Of a DNA stretch of 64,000 nt, positions 36,465-45,759 are shown piece after piece. Both the position numbers and the translations under genes were made by a program. Where the stretch lies: NCBI RefSeq assembly GCF_027580225.2, contig NC_073354.2, forward strand, positions 30,710,001 through 30,774,000, written 5' to 3'. The notes beneath the pieces were generated by a model. It did no database searches, was not told the origin of the DNA, and saw only the letters and a program-made list of their open reading frames with translations. Position 1 is the first letter of the stretch; the number at the start of each line of letters is the position of its first letter. Source of the DNA: Misgurnus anguillicaudatus (Eukaryota; Chordata; Actinopteri; Cypriniformes; Cobitidae).

Positions 36465-37419
36465 AGTTATTGTAAAGTCAATCTTGAAAATTATTTCTAA
36501 ACACTTTGTGGGCCCTATCATACAACGCAACGCAAGTGTCTTTTGCTAGTTCGGCGCAAATATCATTTTCACGTTTAGCGCCACGTTGTTTAAAAAGCAA
36601 ATGCATTTGCGTCCAATTTTGCACTTATGGGTGGTCTGGTCTAAAAACGAGGTGTGTTCAGGCGCATTGTTGGCGGGTTGTTATTTCGAGAGCAACTAAA
36701 AACTGGTCTAAAGTCAATGGCCCAATATTGTTTTTGTTATTTAATGAGCGCGTTAGTAATATGCACTTATAAACGGGACGTCAACGTGCGTTTGCTTATC
36801 ACACACACATGGATGCGCAGTAGCACACAAACACGTTTAAATGTGAAAAATTATTATTGAGTATCTTGAACATAAGAGAGGACCGATAGTTACGAGACGT
36901 TAGAAATGCAAATATTGTGAATAACGCAAATTGGGCAGTGCGTTTAGCACGAAAACATGCACTATTTACCTCAAATGCGTCTTCGCACAAGATAATTTGA
37001 CACGAAGTTGAATTCCACGAGTAATGTAGAGCGAGGAACACTATGCTTCTTGTTTTGTGTGTACACATCAATAGATCGTTAAACAGATCAGGTTAAGTTC
37101 AGGTTTTTCTAGGTGGGCCTAAAACGGTGCCTCAATGATGCACAAATCGCGAGCATATATTCAGGTTGTAGCTGTATTTGAAAGTTGAGAGAGACGGCAG
37201 CGTTCCTGCAAGTGGGCGTGGTTTCAGCGCAGAGAGGAGACACGCCCCCACCGCTTGAGAGCAGAGAATGCTGCCTATTTTTCCAAGATTTTGATAACTT
37301 ATTGTATAAAATTGGCATTTTTTTCATTATTCAAATTTGGTTGGGTGGTTAATAACACATTTTTCTTTGCATGGTCTGATAAACTCACAACACATTTAAT
37401 ATCTGACTTTACAGGGACT
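36465..37419. mobile_element. TTAA element interrupted by another repeat
   Basis: Left AGTTATTGTAAAGTCAATCT and inverted right AGTCCCTGTAAAGTCAGATA, TTAA on both sides (36461-36464, 37420-37423). The GGGCCCTATCATACAACGCA terminus of a second family starts at 36510; its right boundary is unclear (about 37110). Confidence 0.7.
36510..37110. mobile_element. GGGCCCTATCATAC-type element, right end uncertain
   Basis: The left terminus GGGCCCTATCATACAACGCA and the CGCAACGCAAGTGTCTTTTG that follows are typical of a common fish DNA element. The expected inverted right end is not seen intact. Confidence 0.5.
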
Positions 37420-37423
37420 TTAA

Positions 37424-38290
37424 GAAACCAGGAGAAATATCTGTAATACAGAATAGAGTATACAGAATAAAAGGCTTTAAGGTTTGACACTGACACTATT
37501 TCGGCTGATCTGTGGCTCCATACAAACATATCAAAGGGGTTAATGCATTTTTACTCCAAAAATCTACTTGCAGTACAGCTCTGCTCTACAAGCAGGCACT
37601 GCGAATGGAGTAACCTGTTACAGAAAATGTGTGAAAGAGTCCTACAGATGCATTTCCTAACCCTAACAGCATCCAACCGAGAGCATCCGAGTTGTGTGCA
37701 GAATGCACTACCCTTGAGAATAGCTGTAAACATGAGGGATTGGAAAAGGTCAGAGAAACACAGAGGAAAAGAAAGAAAGAGAAAGAAAGAGAGACTGAGC
37801 TTACTGATCTTAAATCAGCGCACCAAAGCAAAAAAGTTAACTTCCTTTACACTTTATCCCACTTAGTGTGCCATAAATCAAGATCAACAAGAATTCCGAG
37901 TCGAGTGAGTCATCAATGCTCTCTGCTTCGTGTCCGTCAACACTACATCACAAACTTGCAGTATGACATCATCACTTAAACGATTTGCTTATGACATCAT
38001 CACTCTGCACAAAGAAAAGTTCCTAGTTAGGAATGTCTGATTAATAGTCACCAGGTGGTGACCTCACCCACTCCGCTTGACTCTTCGGGTTAATGATCTG
38101 CGTGATGCATTAACCCACAAACGTCCATTTGGATTAGTGTAGCTGTGCTTGCCAGTTGTCATGTGATCTATCAGGCACGCCTGATTCACCGTGCCAGCTG
38201 GTTTGCATGGTGAGACAATGGCTGGGCACTATCCACTGAAAGAATGACTCAAAAGGTTTAATTTCACAAGCTCCAGATGATAAAAATCAT
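37424..38290. other. No gene recognised; (GAAA)n at 37764-37794
   Basis: Includes a short purine-rich GAAA tract; otherwise single-copy looking intronic DNA. Confidence 0.4.
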
Positions 38291-38418
38291 TATGTATCCC
38301 TTTTATCCAAAGCGACTTACAGTGCATTGAAGGTTTTGTGCAACAACTTTATGCCACTATGGAGCTCGAACCCATGACTTTTGCAATGCTAACCCAAACC
38401 TGAGCTACAAGAGCACTT
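38291..38418 (-). repeat. tRNA-derived SINE, decayed
   Basis: Inverted, it has an A-box-like TCTTGTAGCTCAGG, a B-box-like CATGGGTTCGAGCTC and the tail-side CACTGTAAGTCGCTTTGGAT, in the order expected of the fish SINE seen at 59720. It lies 0.5 kb inside intron 1. Confidence 0.75.
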
Positions 38419-38794
38419 TTCCAACTTACATATGCTTAGATTAATGAGACTTGGGTTAGCTTCTTTAAATTAAAATCCCTAATTGGCTGTCAGAACTCAT
38501 GGCAGAGGTAGGATAAGCATAAATGATAGTGACTCCAAGCTAATAACACAAGCCCTATCTTCATGAACACCATCATTCATCCGGTTAAATATAACACAGT
38601 GTTTCCACATATAAACTCATCTCAACCCAAACTAATCCCACAAACGTAAATTCCTTTAGATGAGGCACAGGGTGTGTTTTGAAGGTTCAGCAAAGGGTGA
38701 CCCCAAAGGGCGAGGCTTACTGCAAGTATCCAATCTGTTTATCCTAAAGCGAGTCATTATAATCTTGGGCAAGAGCTACTGCCCATTTAATATT

Positions 38795-38858
38795 CAGTTC
38801 AATTTTAATGTATTTCTATAGTAGTGCTTTTCACAATATTCCATTGTAGCTTTACAGT
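38795..38858. repeat. Short dispersed repeat fragment
   Basis: TTCAGTTCAATTTTAATGTA followed by AGTGCTTTTCACAATATT and GTAGCTTTACAGTAAA echo a very common fish repeat end. Confidence 0.45.
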
Positions 38859-38890
38859 AAATGACATACTTTAAGTTGAAATGGCATATC

Positions 38891-38896
38891 ACTTAC
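38891..38896 (-). other. nkain2: Splice donor of exon 1
   Basis: Minus strand reads CAGCTG|GTAAGT. It falls exactly where the conserved NKAIN N-terminus stops; read-through would give an unrelated tail ending in a stop at 38852. Confidence 0.75.
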
Positions 38897-38950
38897 CAGC
38901 TGCATGCCACATATAAAAGCCAGCGTACATCTACCACTGCAACAGCCCAT
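38897..38950 (-). CDS. nkain2: NKAIN family exon 1 (partial CDS, first 18 codons)
   Basis: Read on the minus strand, ATG at 38950-38948 opens MGCCSGRCTLAFICGMQL, and the next bases are GTAAGT, a strong splice donor. NKAIN proteins are small four-pass membrane proteins that bind the Na+/K+-ATPase beta subunit; they start with MGxCSGRCxL followed by a hydrophobic stretch, which this copies. The xFICGMQL part fits NKAIN2 best as I recall it, while GCC at residues 2-4 also occurs in NKAIN3, so the paralogue is less sure than the family. The start has a good Kozak context (A at -3, G at +4). An in-frame upstream ATG at 39061 adds unconserved residues and is probably 5' UTR. The exon is exactly 54 nt, phase 0. 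The continuation expected in exon 2 (the xxLERQIFDFLGYQW region) is absent, so intron 1 runs past base 1. Confidence 0.78.
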
Positions 38951-39890
38951 CTTGTCCTCCGTAGAGTCCGTGTTTCCACGTGGGTCGCTGTAACTCCACA
39001 CAAACGATGCCCAGATACCCGGGCAATAAGTGAACGAGCGTTTACAAGGGTCTTTCTTCACTCCAAACCCGATTCAAACACGCCCTTCGCGTAAAAGCGC
39101 ACCGAACGCTCACCGTGCGTGAAGACAAGAAGAAAACTATCCGAGTGCATGCATGTATTTGTTAGAAAAGTAACGTGAACGTACGATACAAAGTCAAGCA
39201 GATCAAAGCGAGATGGGAAAACACTTCCCTAAGTTACAGAGAAGGAAGAAAGCAGCGCGCGGAGGGGCTCGAGAAATAAAGGGATGCGTTATTATACGAT
39301 ATCTCCAAATCCGGCAATGAAAGACGTGACGATTTGATCTTCCACGGGTCCGTGTATGACAAACAAAGCAATCCAGTGTTGTTTACGCTCGCTCCTCCCT
39401 CGTAAGAATCCGAATTAACACATTTAATATTTCGCTTTCAATGCGGGTTCGTCTACAAAATCCACCGGAACGCTAAAATGATCCAATAATCCAGTCGCTC
39501 GTTCGGTAAATGGCCCGTCAGTGAAGCTGAGATGTGTCTTCTCGGGCTCTGTGCATCGCTCGTTCAAGGGTCCCTAAACTATTAATGGCCCCTTCCAGGG
39601 TTAACTTGCACGGTCCGGGTGTAGAGGGGGACAAAGAGGCAGAGCATCTCGCGCTCCGGCCAACCCGACCATCTGACGCTCCAGATTGAATGAGCCGCAC
39701 GCAGGCTTGCGCTCGGCGGGGATGCGACTGGGTTTGTTTCTCACGCGGCGTCTGGTGCTGATGCTGTGGAGAGAGCAGATGAGGAGCTGGACATCCCTCA
39801 ATGCGCAGGATTAGCTCTCTACTCCCTCTCTCAGTGGGCGTGAGAGCGACACGATACGGAAATAATGACAATGTTGTGATTGGGGGGTCA
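38951..39890 (-). promoter_or_regulatory. nkain2: CpG-rich promoter and 5' UTR region of the NKAIN gene
   Basis: This block stands out from the AT-rich surroundings by dense CpG dinucleotides, such as the stretches near 39257, 39645 and 39710, and has no recognisable repeat. It abuts the exon 1 start codon. On the minus strand a TATA-like TATAATAA lies at 39296-39289, which would place a start site near 39260 and a 5' UTR of about 310 nt. A CCAAT box on the minus strand lies at 39883-39879 at the far edge, so a more upstream start is also possible. The 117-codon frame at 39518-39871 (minus) has a low-complexity composition and no recognisable domain; I regard it as a chance ORF in GC-rich DNA. 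Confidence 0.6.
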
Positions 39891-39964
39891 CTCGAAAATG
39901 CAAATATATGTAAACATGTATGTTAATTCGATTCAAATTAAGATATTACGCCTTAGCGTACTTC

Positions 39965-40062
<98 letters not shown>
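39965..40062. repeat. (ATCT)24 microsatellite
   Basis: Uninterrupted tetranucleotide tract just upstream of the NKAIN CpG block. Confidence 0.99.
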
Positions 40063-40400
40063 AAAAATTCATACTATATGGGCAAACAGATTTTTTTCTA
40101 CTATTAAGCGTAAAAAAATCACAGACATATTTTAAAAGATTTAGCTAAAAACAAGTAAAAAAAATTGTATAATTTCGCTTTTTGAGTAAATATATTTTAA
40201 TGTTGTTTAAATAGTCATAATTACAAATAAGAAAAAAAGTAAAGATTTTCTGTAGTGTTGTCTATACCAGTGGTTCTCAAACTGGGGGGCCCTACATTGT
40301 GCCAGGGGGCCCCAGTTTTATGACTTTTTTAAAAAATAAATAAATTTATACTTACCATATATATAATTTACTTACCAACAGCACAACATTGTATATTTTA

Positions 40401-41210
40401 ATTTATACCACGGGTCTGTTGAATGCTGTATTCTGATTGGCTGAGAAATGTTCAGTGGGTATGCATTAATTTCTGGTAACCGCACACCTAACTTGTCAAA
40501 TGTCTTAAAAATAGGCACCAGAGCAATGTTTGTGGTAACCGTGGTATAAGAGGACAACCCAGTATCACGAAATTGCGTGACTATTTCACGCATGGACCAG
40601 CGTGACAATGTCACGCTTTGCCGCGTTTGAGCGTGAGCATGTCACGCTTTCTGTTTGTGTCGCTGTCACGTATTGGTTACTCAACTTTTTTGTCCTAATT
40701 TCTTACCATTGTCGCTTCGGTTTAGGGTTAGATTTACATAAAATGACACCCTTACCTAAACAAACTCTAACCCCAACGTCAGGTGACAATTGGTTAAAGT
40801 TTAGAAAATATAAAAGAATAAGTATTGTATCTTTTTATTTTATAAACCAATACTTAAAGTGACAAATACTTAAAGTGACATATAACACAAGCACCAAATC
40901 TAACCCTAAACCGAAGCGACAATGGTTTGAAAATAGGACAAAAAAGTTGAGTAACCAATACGTGACAGCGACACAAACAGAAAGCGTGACATGCACACGC
41001 TCAAACGCGGCAAAGCGTGACATTGTCACGCTGGTCCATGCGTGAAATAGTCACGCAATGTCGTGATATAGGGTTGAAGAGGAATAATTGACTCCGGTCC
41101 TTTGAATTATTAAAAAAATAATGCACACCCGCGGTGTAATGGCACGACGTGAAGCTTGGGTGTGCATAATTTTCTTATAATTTAATGGCCCGTCGTCAAT
41201 TATTCCTTAC
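40401..41210. mobile_element. Hairpin-ended family (ATTCTGATTGG), middle layer
   Basis: Starts ATTTATACCACGGGTCTGTT with GAATGCTGTATTCTGATTGG, like 53799 and 60174, and ends ...TCAATTATTCCTTAC. Near its 3' end AATAATGCACACCC and GGGTGTGCATAATTTT form a hairpin. Non-coding here. Confidence 0.6.
40555..41076. mobile_element. Near-perfect foldback element with 7-bp TSD
   Basis: Arms 40555-40735 and about 40895-41076 are almost identical inverted copies sharing long stretches such as TGCGTGACTATTTCACGCAT and GGTTACTCAACTTTTTTGTC, so they arose or were homogenised recently. The core has GCTTCGGTTTAGGGTTAGAT in both arms. Exact flanks AAGAGGA at 40548-40554 and 41077-41083. No ORF. Confidence 0.92.
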
Positions 41211-41325
41211 ATGTTTTGTGTAAATCAAATTTTATGTTTTACAATGTTTTATGTCATAAATTTTCTTTGGGGGGGCAAAGGGCACACTTGGGGGTCCGTA
41301 TGCCAAAAAAGTATGAGAACCGCTG

Positions 41326-42235
41326 ATCTACACCATACTACATAATATTGTACTTCACATATCATCATCAGTGTACTTGCGTAGCTTGTACTGTACAGTA
41401 TATCATAATGCAATGGAATCCCAAAAATGCAACAAACATAAACCCACGCGCCCAAAAAACACACCAGCAATCAGTCTTTCCATCAATGTTTATGCCATGC
41501 CCTAATTTTCCTTGCAAACTTGAGTGGCACTTCCCTAAATTTACATTTCCGGAGGTAATGACTTTTGGCAAAACTGCCAACTCATTCTTCCTGTCGTGTC
41601 TATCTTATAGTCCAGTTTAATTTGGCATTAATTTTACGTTTTCCCCTTGAAACCGACAGAACTGCTGAAACTGTTATGTTTATGTGAACGTTACATGCTA
41701 CATCACTTATCTGTGTTTTCCAGCCATCATGTCTGGTCCTTGCATTTGCCAAGTTTCCACAATGCGAGCAAACTCTCTGCTAAAAATAAAATCCATTGAC
41801 CCGCAGCTCATGACCAAAAGCACACAAAATCCTAATGATTATCTGATTACATACACTTCAATAAAGAGGCGTTTAATGTCATTTTTGCCCCTCTAGGTGT
41901 TTCAGCGCCCCCTTGTGGACGAGGGGTAACATTTCAACATGCATTGTTCATTCCTAATGTATGCATTATACTGTGCCTTTATTATTTGTCAAGGCTGTTA
42001 TACTTTTATAAATAATATTTGTATGCTAAATAGTAAACTTTAATGCACTTTAAATGTTAAACTGCTGTTTATATTCAGAAAGCTAAATTTTAGAGACCAT
42101 CCAAACAAAAAAAATCACCTATTTTAAAAAAAAAGTTATATAGACAATTGTCCAAATATGCATACAATGTCAAAAAAGAAATTGAAAAATGATGGCTTAT
42201 TTCTGTAACAGAAAATTTTCATTTTTGACCCAACA
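41326..42235. other. No gene recognised; upstream intergenic
   Basis: Single-copy looking apart from the CTCF-like motif at 41904-41918. Confidence 0.4.
41904..41918 (-). promoter_or_regulatory. CTCF-like motif upstream of the gene
   Basis: The minus strand reads CCACAAGGGGGCGCT, matching the CTCF core CCASYAGRKGGCRSY at 14 of 15 positions. It lies about 2 kb upstream of the CpG block. Binding untested. Confidence 0.4.
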
Positions 42236-42330
42236 ATGGGTTAAAACAACCCAGCATGGGTAAAATTACAACCCAGCCGGCTGGGCTCTAGCCTTTTGAT
42301 CTAATGCTGGTTTCAAAAATAACCAAGCAT
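42236..42330. repeat. AACCCA/TGGGTT repeat fragment
   Basis: GACCCAACAATGGGTTAAAA, AACCCAGCATGGGTAAAATT and the CAAGCATTTTAGAGAGTATG end; family of 18010-18357. Confidence 0.6.
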
Positions 42331-42429
42331 TTTAGAGAGTATGCATCACAGTCAAAAAATAGTCTAAGCATAAAATAAAAGCAATATCTTAGTGTCCTAC
42401 ACGTTTACACAGTCAGAAAAAAATGTCAA

Positions 42430-42625
42430 AAAATGGTCCCTAGCTATCACTGGTGCGTTACCCTTTTCAAAAGTACACCTTTGCACCTAAAGAAATCATA
42501 TTAATACACTAAAGTACATATTTGTACAAAAGAGTGCATATTTGTATACATCAAAGGTACATATTGGTACCAAATGTATACATACCTGTACCTAAATGGT
42601 ATTAGGACATTTATAAAGGGTACTC
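42430..42625. repeat. GGTACAxxTTTGTACC-type CACTA-like element
   Basis: Phrases AAAGTACACCTTTGCACC, AAAGGTACATATTGGTACC and CCTGTACCTAAATGGTATTA match the style of 55664-55893. Confidence 0.55.
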
Positions 42626-42881
42626 AGTTAAAGCTAGAGACCATTTTTGACCATTTTTCTCATTTTACATTGCTTAAATAAGGATCAATAATCCAATAAG
42701 ATCAATAGAAAACAGAAAATCATGGTTCATGTCCATTATTAAAACCACAGTCCTGTATGGGATCCGACCCGTCACCCGTAATAATATCAAAATTAAATCC
42801 GCACCCGCCCAGACCCGCTAATATTTTGCCCGTTACCCGACCCGTACCCGCATAAATCACACCCGCTAAAATCATTCCAAT

Positions 42882-43103
42882 AGGCTTTATGCCCAGCTGC
42901 ACTACTTCCTGAACCACAGCCAGCTTTCCTGTCTGCCATTATTGGACAAACTGATTAATCCAGGTGTGTCTGATTATTTTTGTTGTGACTACTGAGGTCA
43001 GGCACACCTGGATCAATCAGTTTGACCAATAATGGCGGACAGGAAACAAGGAGCTGGCTGAAGTTCAGGAAGTAGTGCAGCTGGGCATAAAGCCTATTAA
43101 AGT
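42882..43103. repeat. ~95-bp-arm inverted repeat
   Basis: The left arm begins TAGGCTTTATGCCCAGCTGC and the right arm ends with its inverse; between lie ACTACTTCCTGAACC, GCCATTATTGG and CCAGGTGTG with their complements. The loop is about 30 bases. Few mismatches. Confidence 0.85.
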
Positions 43104-43420
43104 GCTTTATTTTTTATCTAGTACCTCTCTCAACATCACAACAGCGTCATGAATGGGCTAATAAAACAGGCTAAAGTGCACTTTGTTTTGCTTCATTCAA
43201 GTAGCCTAACATCGACACCTAAATAGGCTATGGAACCTGATAACTATACACAAATAGACCTATTAATGAAAAAAAGAACAAGAAAAAATACAACCTACCT
43301 ACACAACTCCTGCTGTGCTCCTACAAGTCTTGTCTCAAAATGCTTTCTAAGGAAAGACGTTCCCAGCTTCCGGCTATCAACAACAAAACAAAACTCCTGC
43401 AGCGCTCGCTCCAACTAGCG

Positions 43421-44177
43421 GGGTTCCGACGGGTCCTTGAAATCCTTGAAAGTTTGTGAATCTGAGGGAAAAAATTCAAGGCCCTGGGAAGTTTTTGAAA
43501 ATATACATACATAGATACAGGTCATTGAAAGTGCTTGAATCTATTTTATGCAAGATGTTTTCTGGAAAAAAATCCATATTATTCCCTGTGGAGTTTAGGA
43601 TAATATCATAAAAATTCTAGACTTTTTAAGCACACGTGCTAAATTGTTCACTTTAAATGCTTGTATCTTCTGTATGCGAATGTTGATTGCTTTTTTTGCA
43701 TAGTTGTGTTTGACGCATGAAAACGTCTCGGGTTACGTATGTAACTGTTGTTCCCTGAGAAGGGAATGAGATGCTGCGTCTCCCTTGCCATACTTTTTGG
43801 TCCCTGTAACGGCATCTATGGAAATATTTCAGATAGAGATATACTTCCTGGCTCCCGCGTCACCCTGTCTTTGCCATTAAGCCTCACCATTGTTTAAATT
43901 TGATATACACATTCAGAAGCACTTACCCCTGGAGGCGTCCCCAAAGTGTCACCGCAGTGACGCAGCACGAGTTCCCTCGAAAGGCACCTGTAACAATGTA
44001 TCTTTAAAGGTAACACATTGAGGCAAGGCAAGGCAAGTTCAAGTGCTTTACATAGAAATGTAACCTTGTTCTCATTTAAAATGTGCCCCCACATTTAGTC
44101 CTTGAATTTGAGGGTATTGGACCTGGAAAGTCCTTGAAAGGTCCTTGAATTTGAAGTTAACTAAGGTGTGGGAACCC
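43421..44177. mobile_element. GGGTTCC..GGAACCC hAT-like element with nested repeat
   Basis: Left GGGTTCCGACGGGTCCTTGA; right GTGTGGGAACCC. Both arms are rich in TCCTTGAAA and its variants, a fish hAT-like family. The segment 43725-43990 is a separate repeat. Confidence 0.6.
43725..43990. repeat. CGGGTTACGTATGTAAC-type dispersed repeat
   Basis: AAACGTCTCGGGTTACGTATG then GTTCCCTGAGAAGGGAATGA and, further on, the inverse-type GAGTTCCCTCGAAAGG; recognised as a common fish repeat, superfamily not assigned. Confidence 0.5.
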
Positions 44178-44402
44178 TAAACTATGAGAAGCATTAACAA
44201 AGGTCGCACTCTGTCGCAGTGGTGGTAACGTGATGGGTCAAATGTCATATGTTGCGCGTGTAATGGTAGTTTAGACATACAAATATTGCACATATTTTCA
44301 TTCACGCTAATATCCGCCCGCATCCCCGCCCGTGAATTTTAGGAATGTCACAATCCACCCGTTTTAGACACTTTTATGTGGGTATCCGCAGGTACCATTG
44401 CA

Positions 44403-45461
44403 GGACTCTGCACATGGCTATTTTGAGATACGCACCCTTTGATTTTTCTCGCCAAACTACAAAATGCATCAACACAGCAAAGATACCTTTTGAAAGGGGT
44501 CAACGTTTTAAAAGGGATCTATAACATAAAAAATGACACTTAACACCTTTACCAGACATGTAGTGTGCTTCCACCACATGAGTCACTCAGCTATATGTGT
44601 CCTTTACAAACAGAACTGACCCATCAGCCCAGAAATTACACATACCTGCAGAGTCTTGCAGCATGACCAAATAGAGACGTTTACACAACTATAGCCAGCT
44701 TTAAAGTGCACATTAACAAGAGTATTTGTTCAGTGCCGTTTTCTATCTCTAGACCTAAACATCTGCTGCTATTGATAGCTGCCAGCCAACTTTGAAAGTT
44801 GGCAGTGAACTTAAGAGAGATTGTTTGAACTTTCTTTGTATCTCTCTTAGTGATGCTTTTAAGCAAAGTGCTTTGAAAATGAATGAATGCCAGGAGTGTT
44901 TCTGCAATGCAGAGCTTTTAATTGATGATGTAGTATCTCAACAAAAGCATGGAAAGCTGGGCCACGGCATCTGCGCTGCAACAGACAGTAGCTTGATTCC
45001 GGCGTTCCCAACTGTGACCCATGTAGGTGAGGATCAATTATGCTTCGGCTTTCCCATCTCAGCACTCTTTTAAGGGACGTCAACTGTAATTATACACAAA
45101 TGCATCTGACGTTTTGGGGCTTTGTTAGGATATGCGCTACTTTAACGCCAAAAAGTGCTGCATGGCCAAATCTTTTTATTTTTCATTTCCAATAATATTG
45201 CGGACCTTACAATGATTGAACACTTGCAATTTAGCCAGCATGAGCCTTGGGCTTTATGTGTTGCAATCCCAGCTGAGTTACTATCAATATCCTGCTCGCT
45301 TTCAGGACGGGCTTTTATGGATGGACGCTCAGTATGAGATAAGCATAACTAGGTTGTAGCCCAGAGAAAAGGATAAAAATAGTTACTTTCCCCTATTAAA
45401 CTCTCATTACAGCTTGATTAACTAGAGTACTGCACCGTAAGGAGCGTATAGCTGAAATTTC
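44403..45461. other. No gene recognised; small hairpin at 44812-44849
   Basis: TTAAGAGAGAT and ATCTCTCTTA form a 10-bp stem with a ~17-base loop, next to CCAACTTTGAAAGTTGG (about 44787-44803). Not enough to call a miRNA. Confidence 0.35.
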
Positions 45462-45690
45462 CAAACTGATCTCACAGGAATTTTTTGCCTTTTAGGAGGT
45501 GGCTTATGAAGTGAATCATACAAAAATGTGTGTTTTTTAGAAGTAAAAACATTAATGAGACCACACCCCTAGCCTCACCTCTAAACTCAAAGAGGTTAAA
45601 GCAAATTAAACAAAAACAAATGACTTCGTAGAGACCCCCAAAAATTTATTGAATCCTCGTAGATGTGTATCTGTTTAACTAACTATTAAA
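45462..45690. mobile_element. One terminus of the 7-bp-TSD foldback superfamily
   Basis: CAAACTGATCTCACAGGAAT matches the terminal consensus of 56353 and 28748; CACACCCCTAGCCTCACC may be its decayed centre. Right end not found. Confidence 0.45.
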
Positions 45691-45759
45691 GAAAGGTTGC
45701 TACAAAATCACATTTGAGTTCAGATGCAAAATCCCCTAAGGGACAGAACGTGTTTTTGG

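Larger units (their letters stand above)
40268..41325. mobile_element. hAT element, outermost of a three-level nest
   Basis: CAGTGGTTCTCAAACTGGGG left, ATGAGAACCGCTG right; flanks GTCTATAC and ATCTACAC agree at 6 of 8. Only about 130 bp at each end are hAT; the interior is another element (40401-41210), which itself holds 40555-41076. Confidence 0.85.
42740..44402. mobile_element. CCCGxCCCG-rich element, interrupted
   Basis: The left part is rich in ACCCGC (GATCCGACCCGTCACCCGTA) and the right part in the same phrases (CCGCCCGCATCCCCGCCCG, GGGTATCCGCAGGTACC). I read these as the two ends of one element holding the hairpin 42882-43103 and the element 43421-44177. Exact ends and TSD not set. 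Confidence 0.5.

Noticed and set aside
39518..39871. 117-codon ORF on the minus strand
   Set aside because: Lies in the CpG-rich promoter block, no domain, biased composition; open by GC content.
44787..44849. miRNA hairpin
   Set aside because: Stems are only about 8-10 bp with separate loops, too short for a miRNA precursor.
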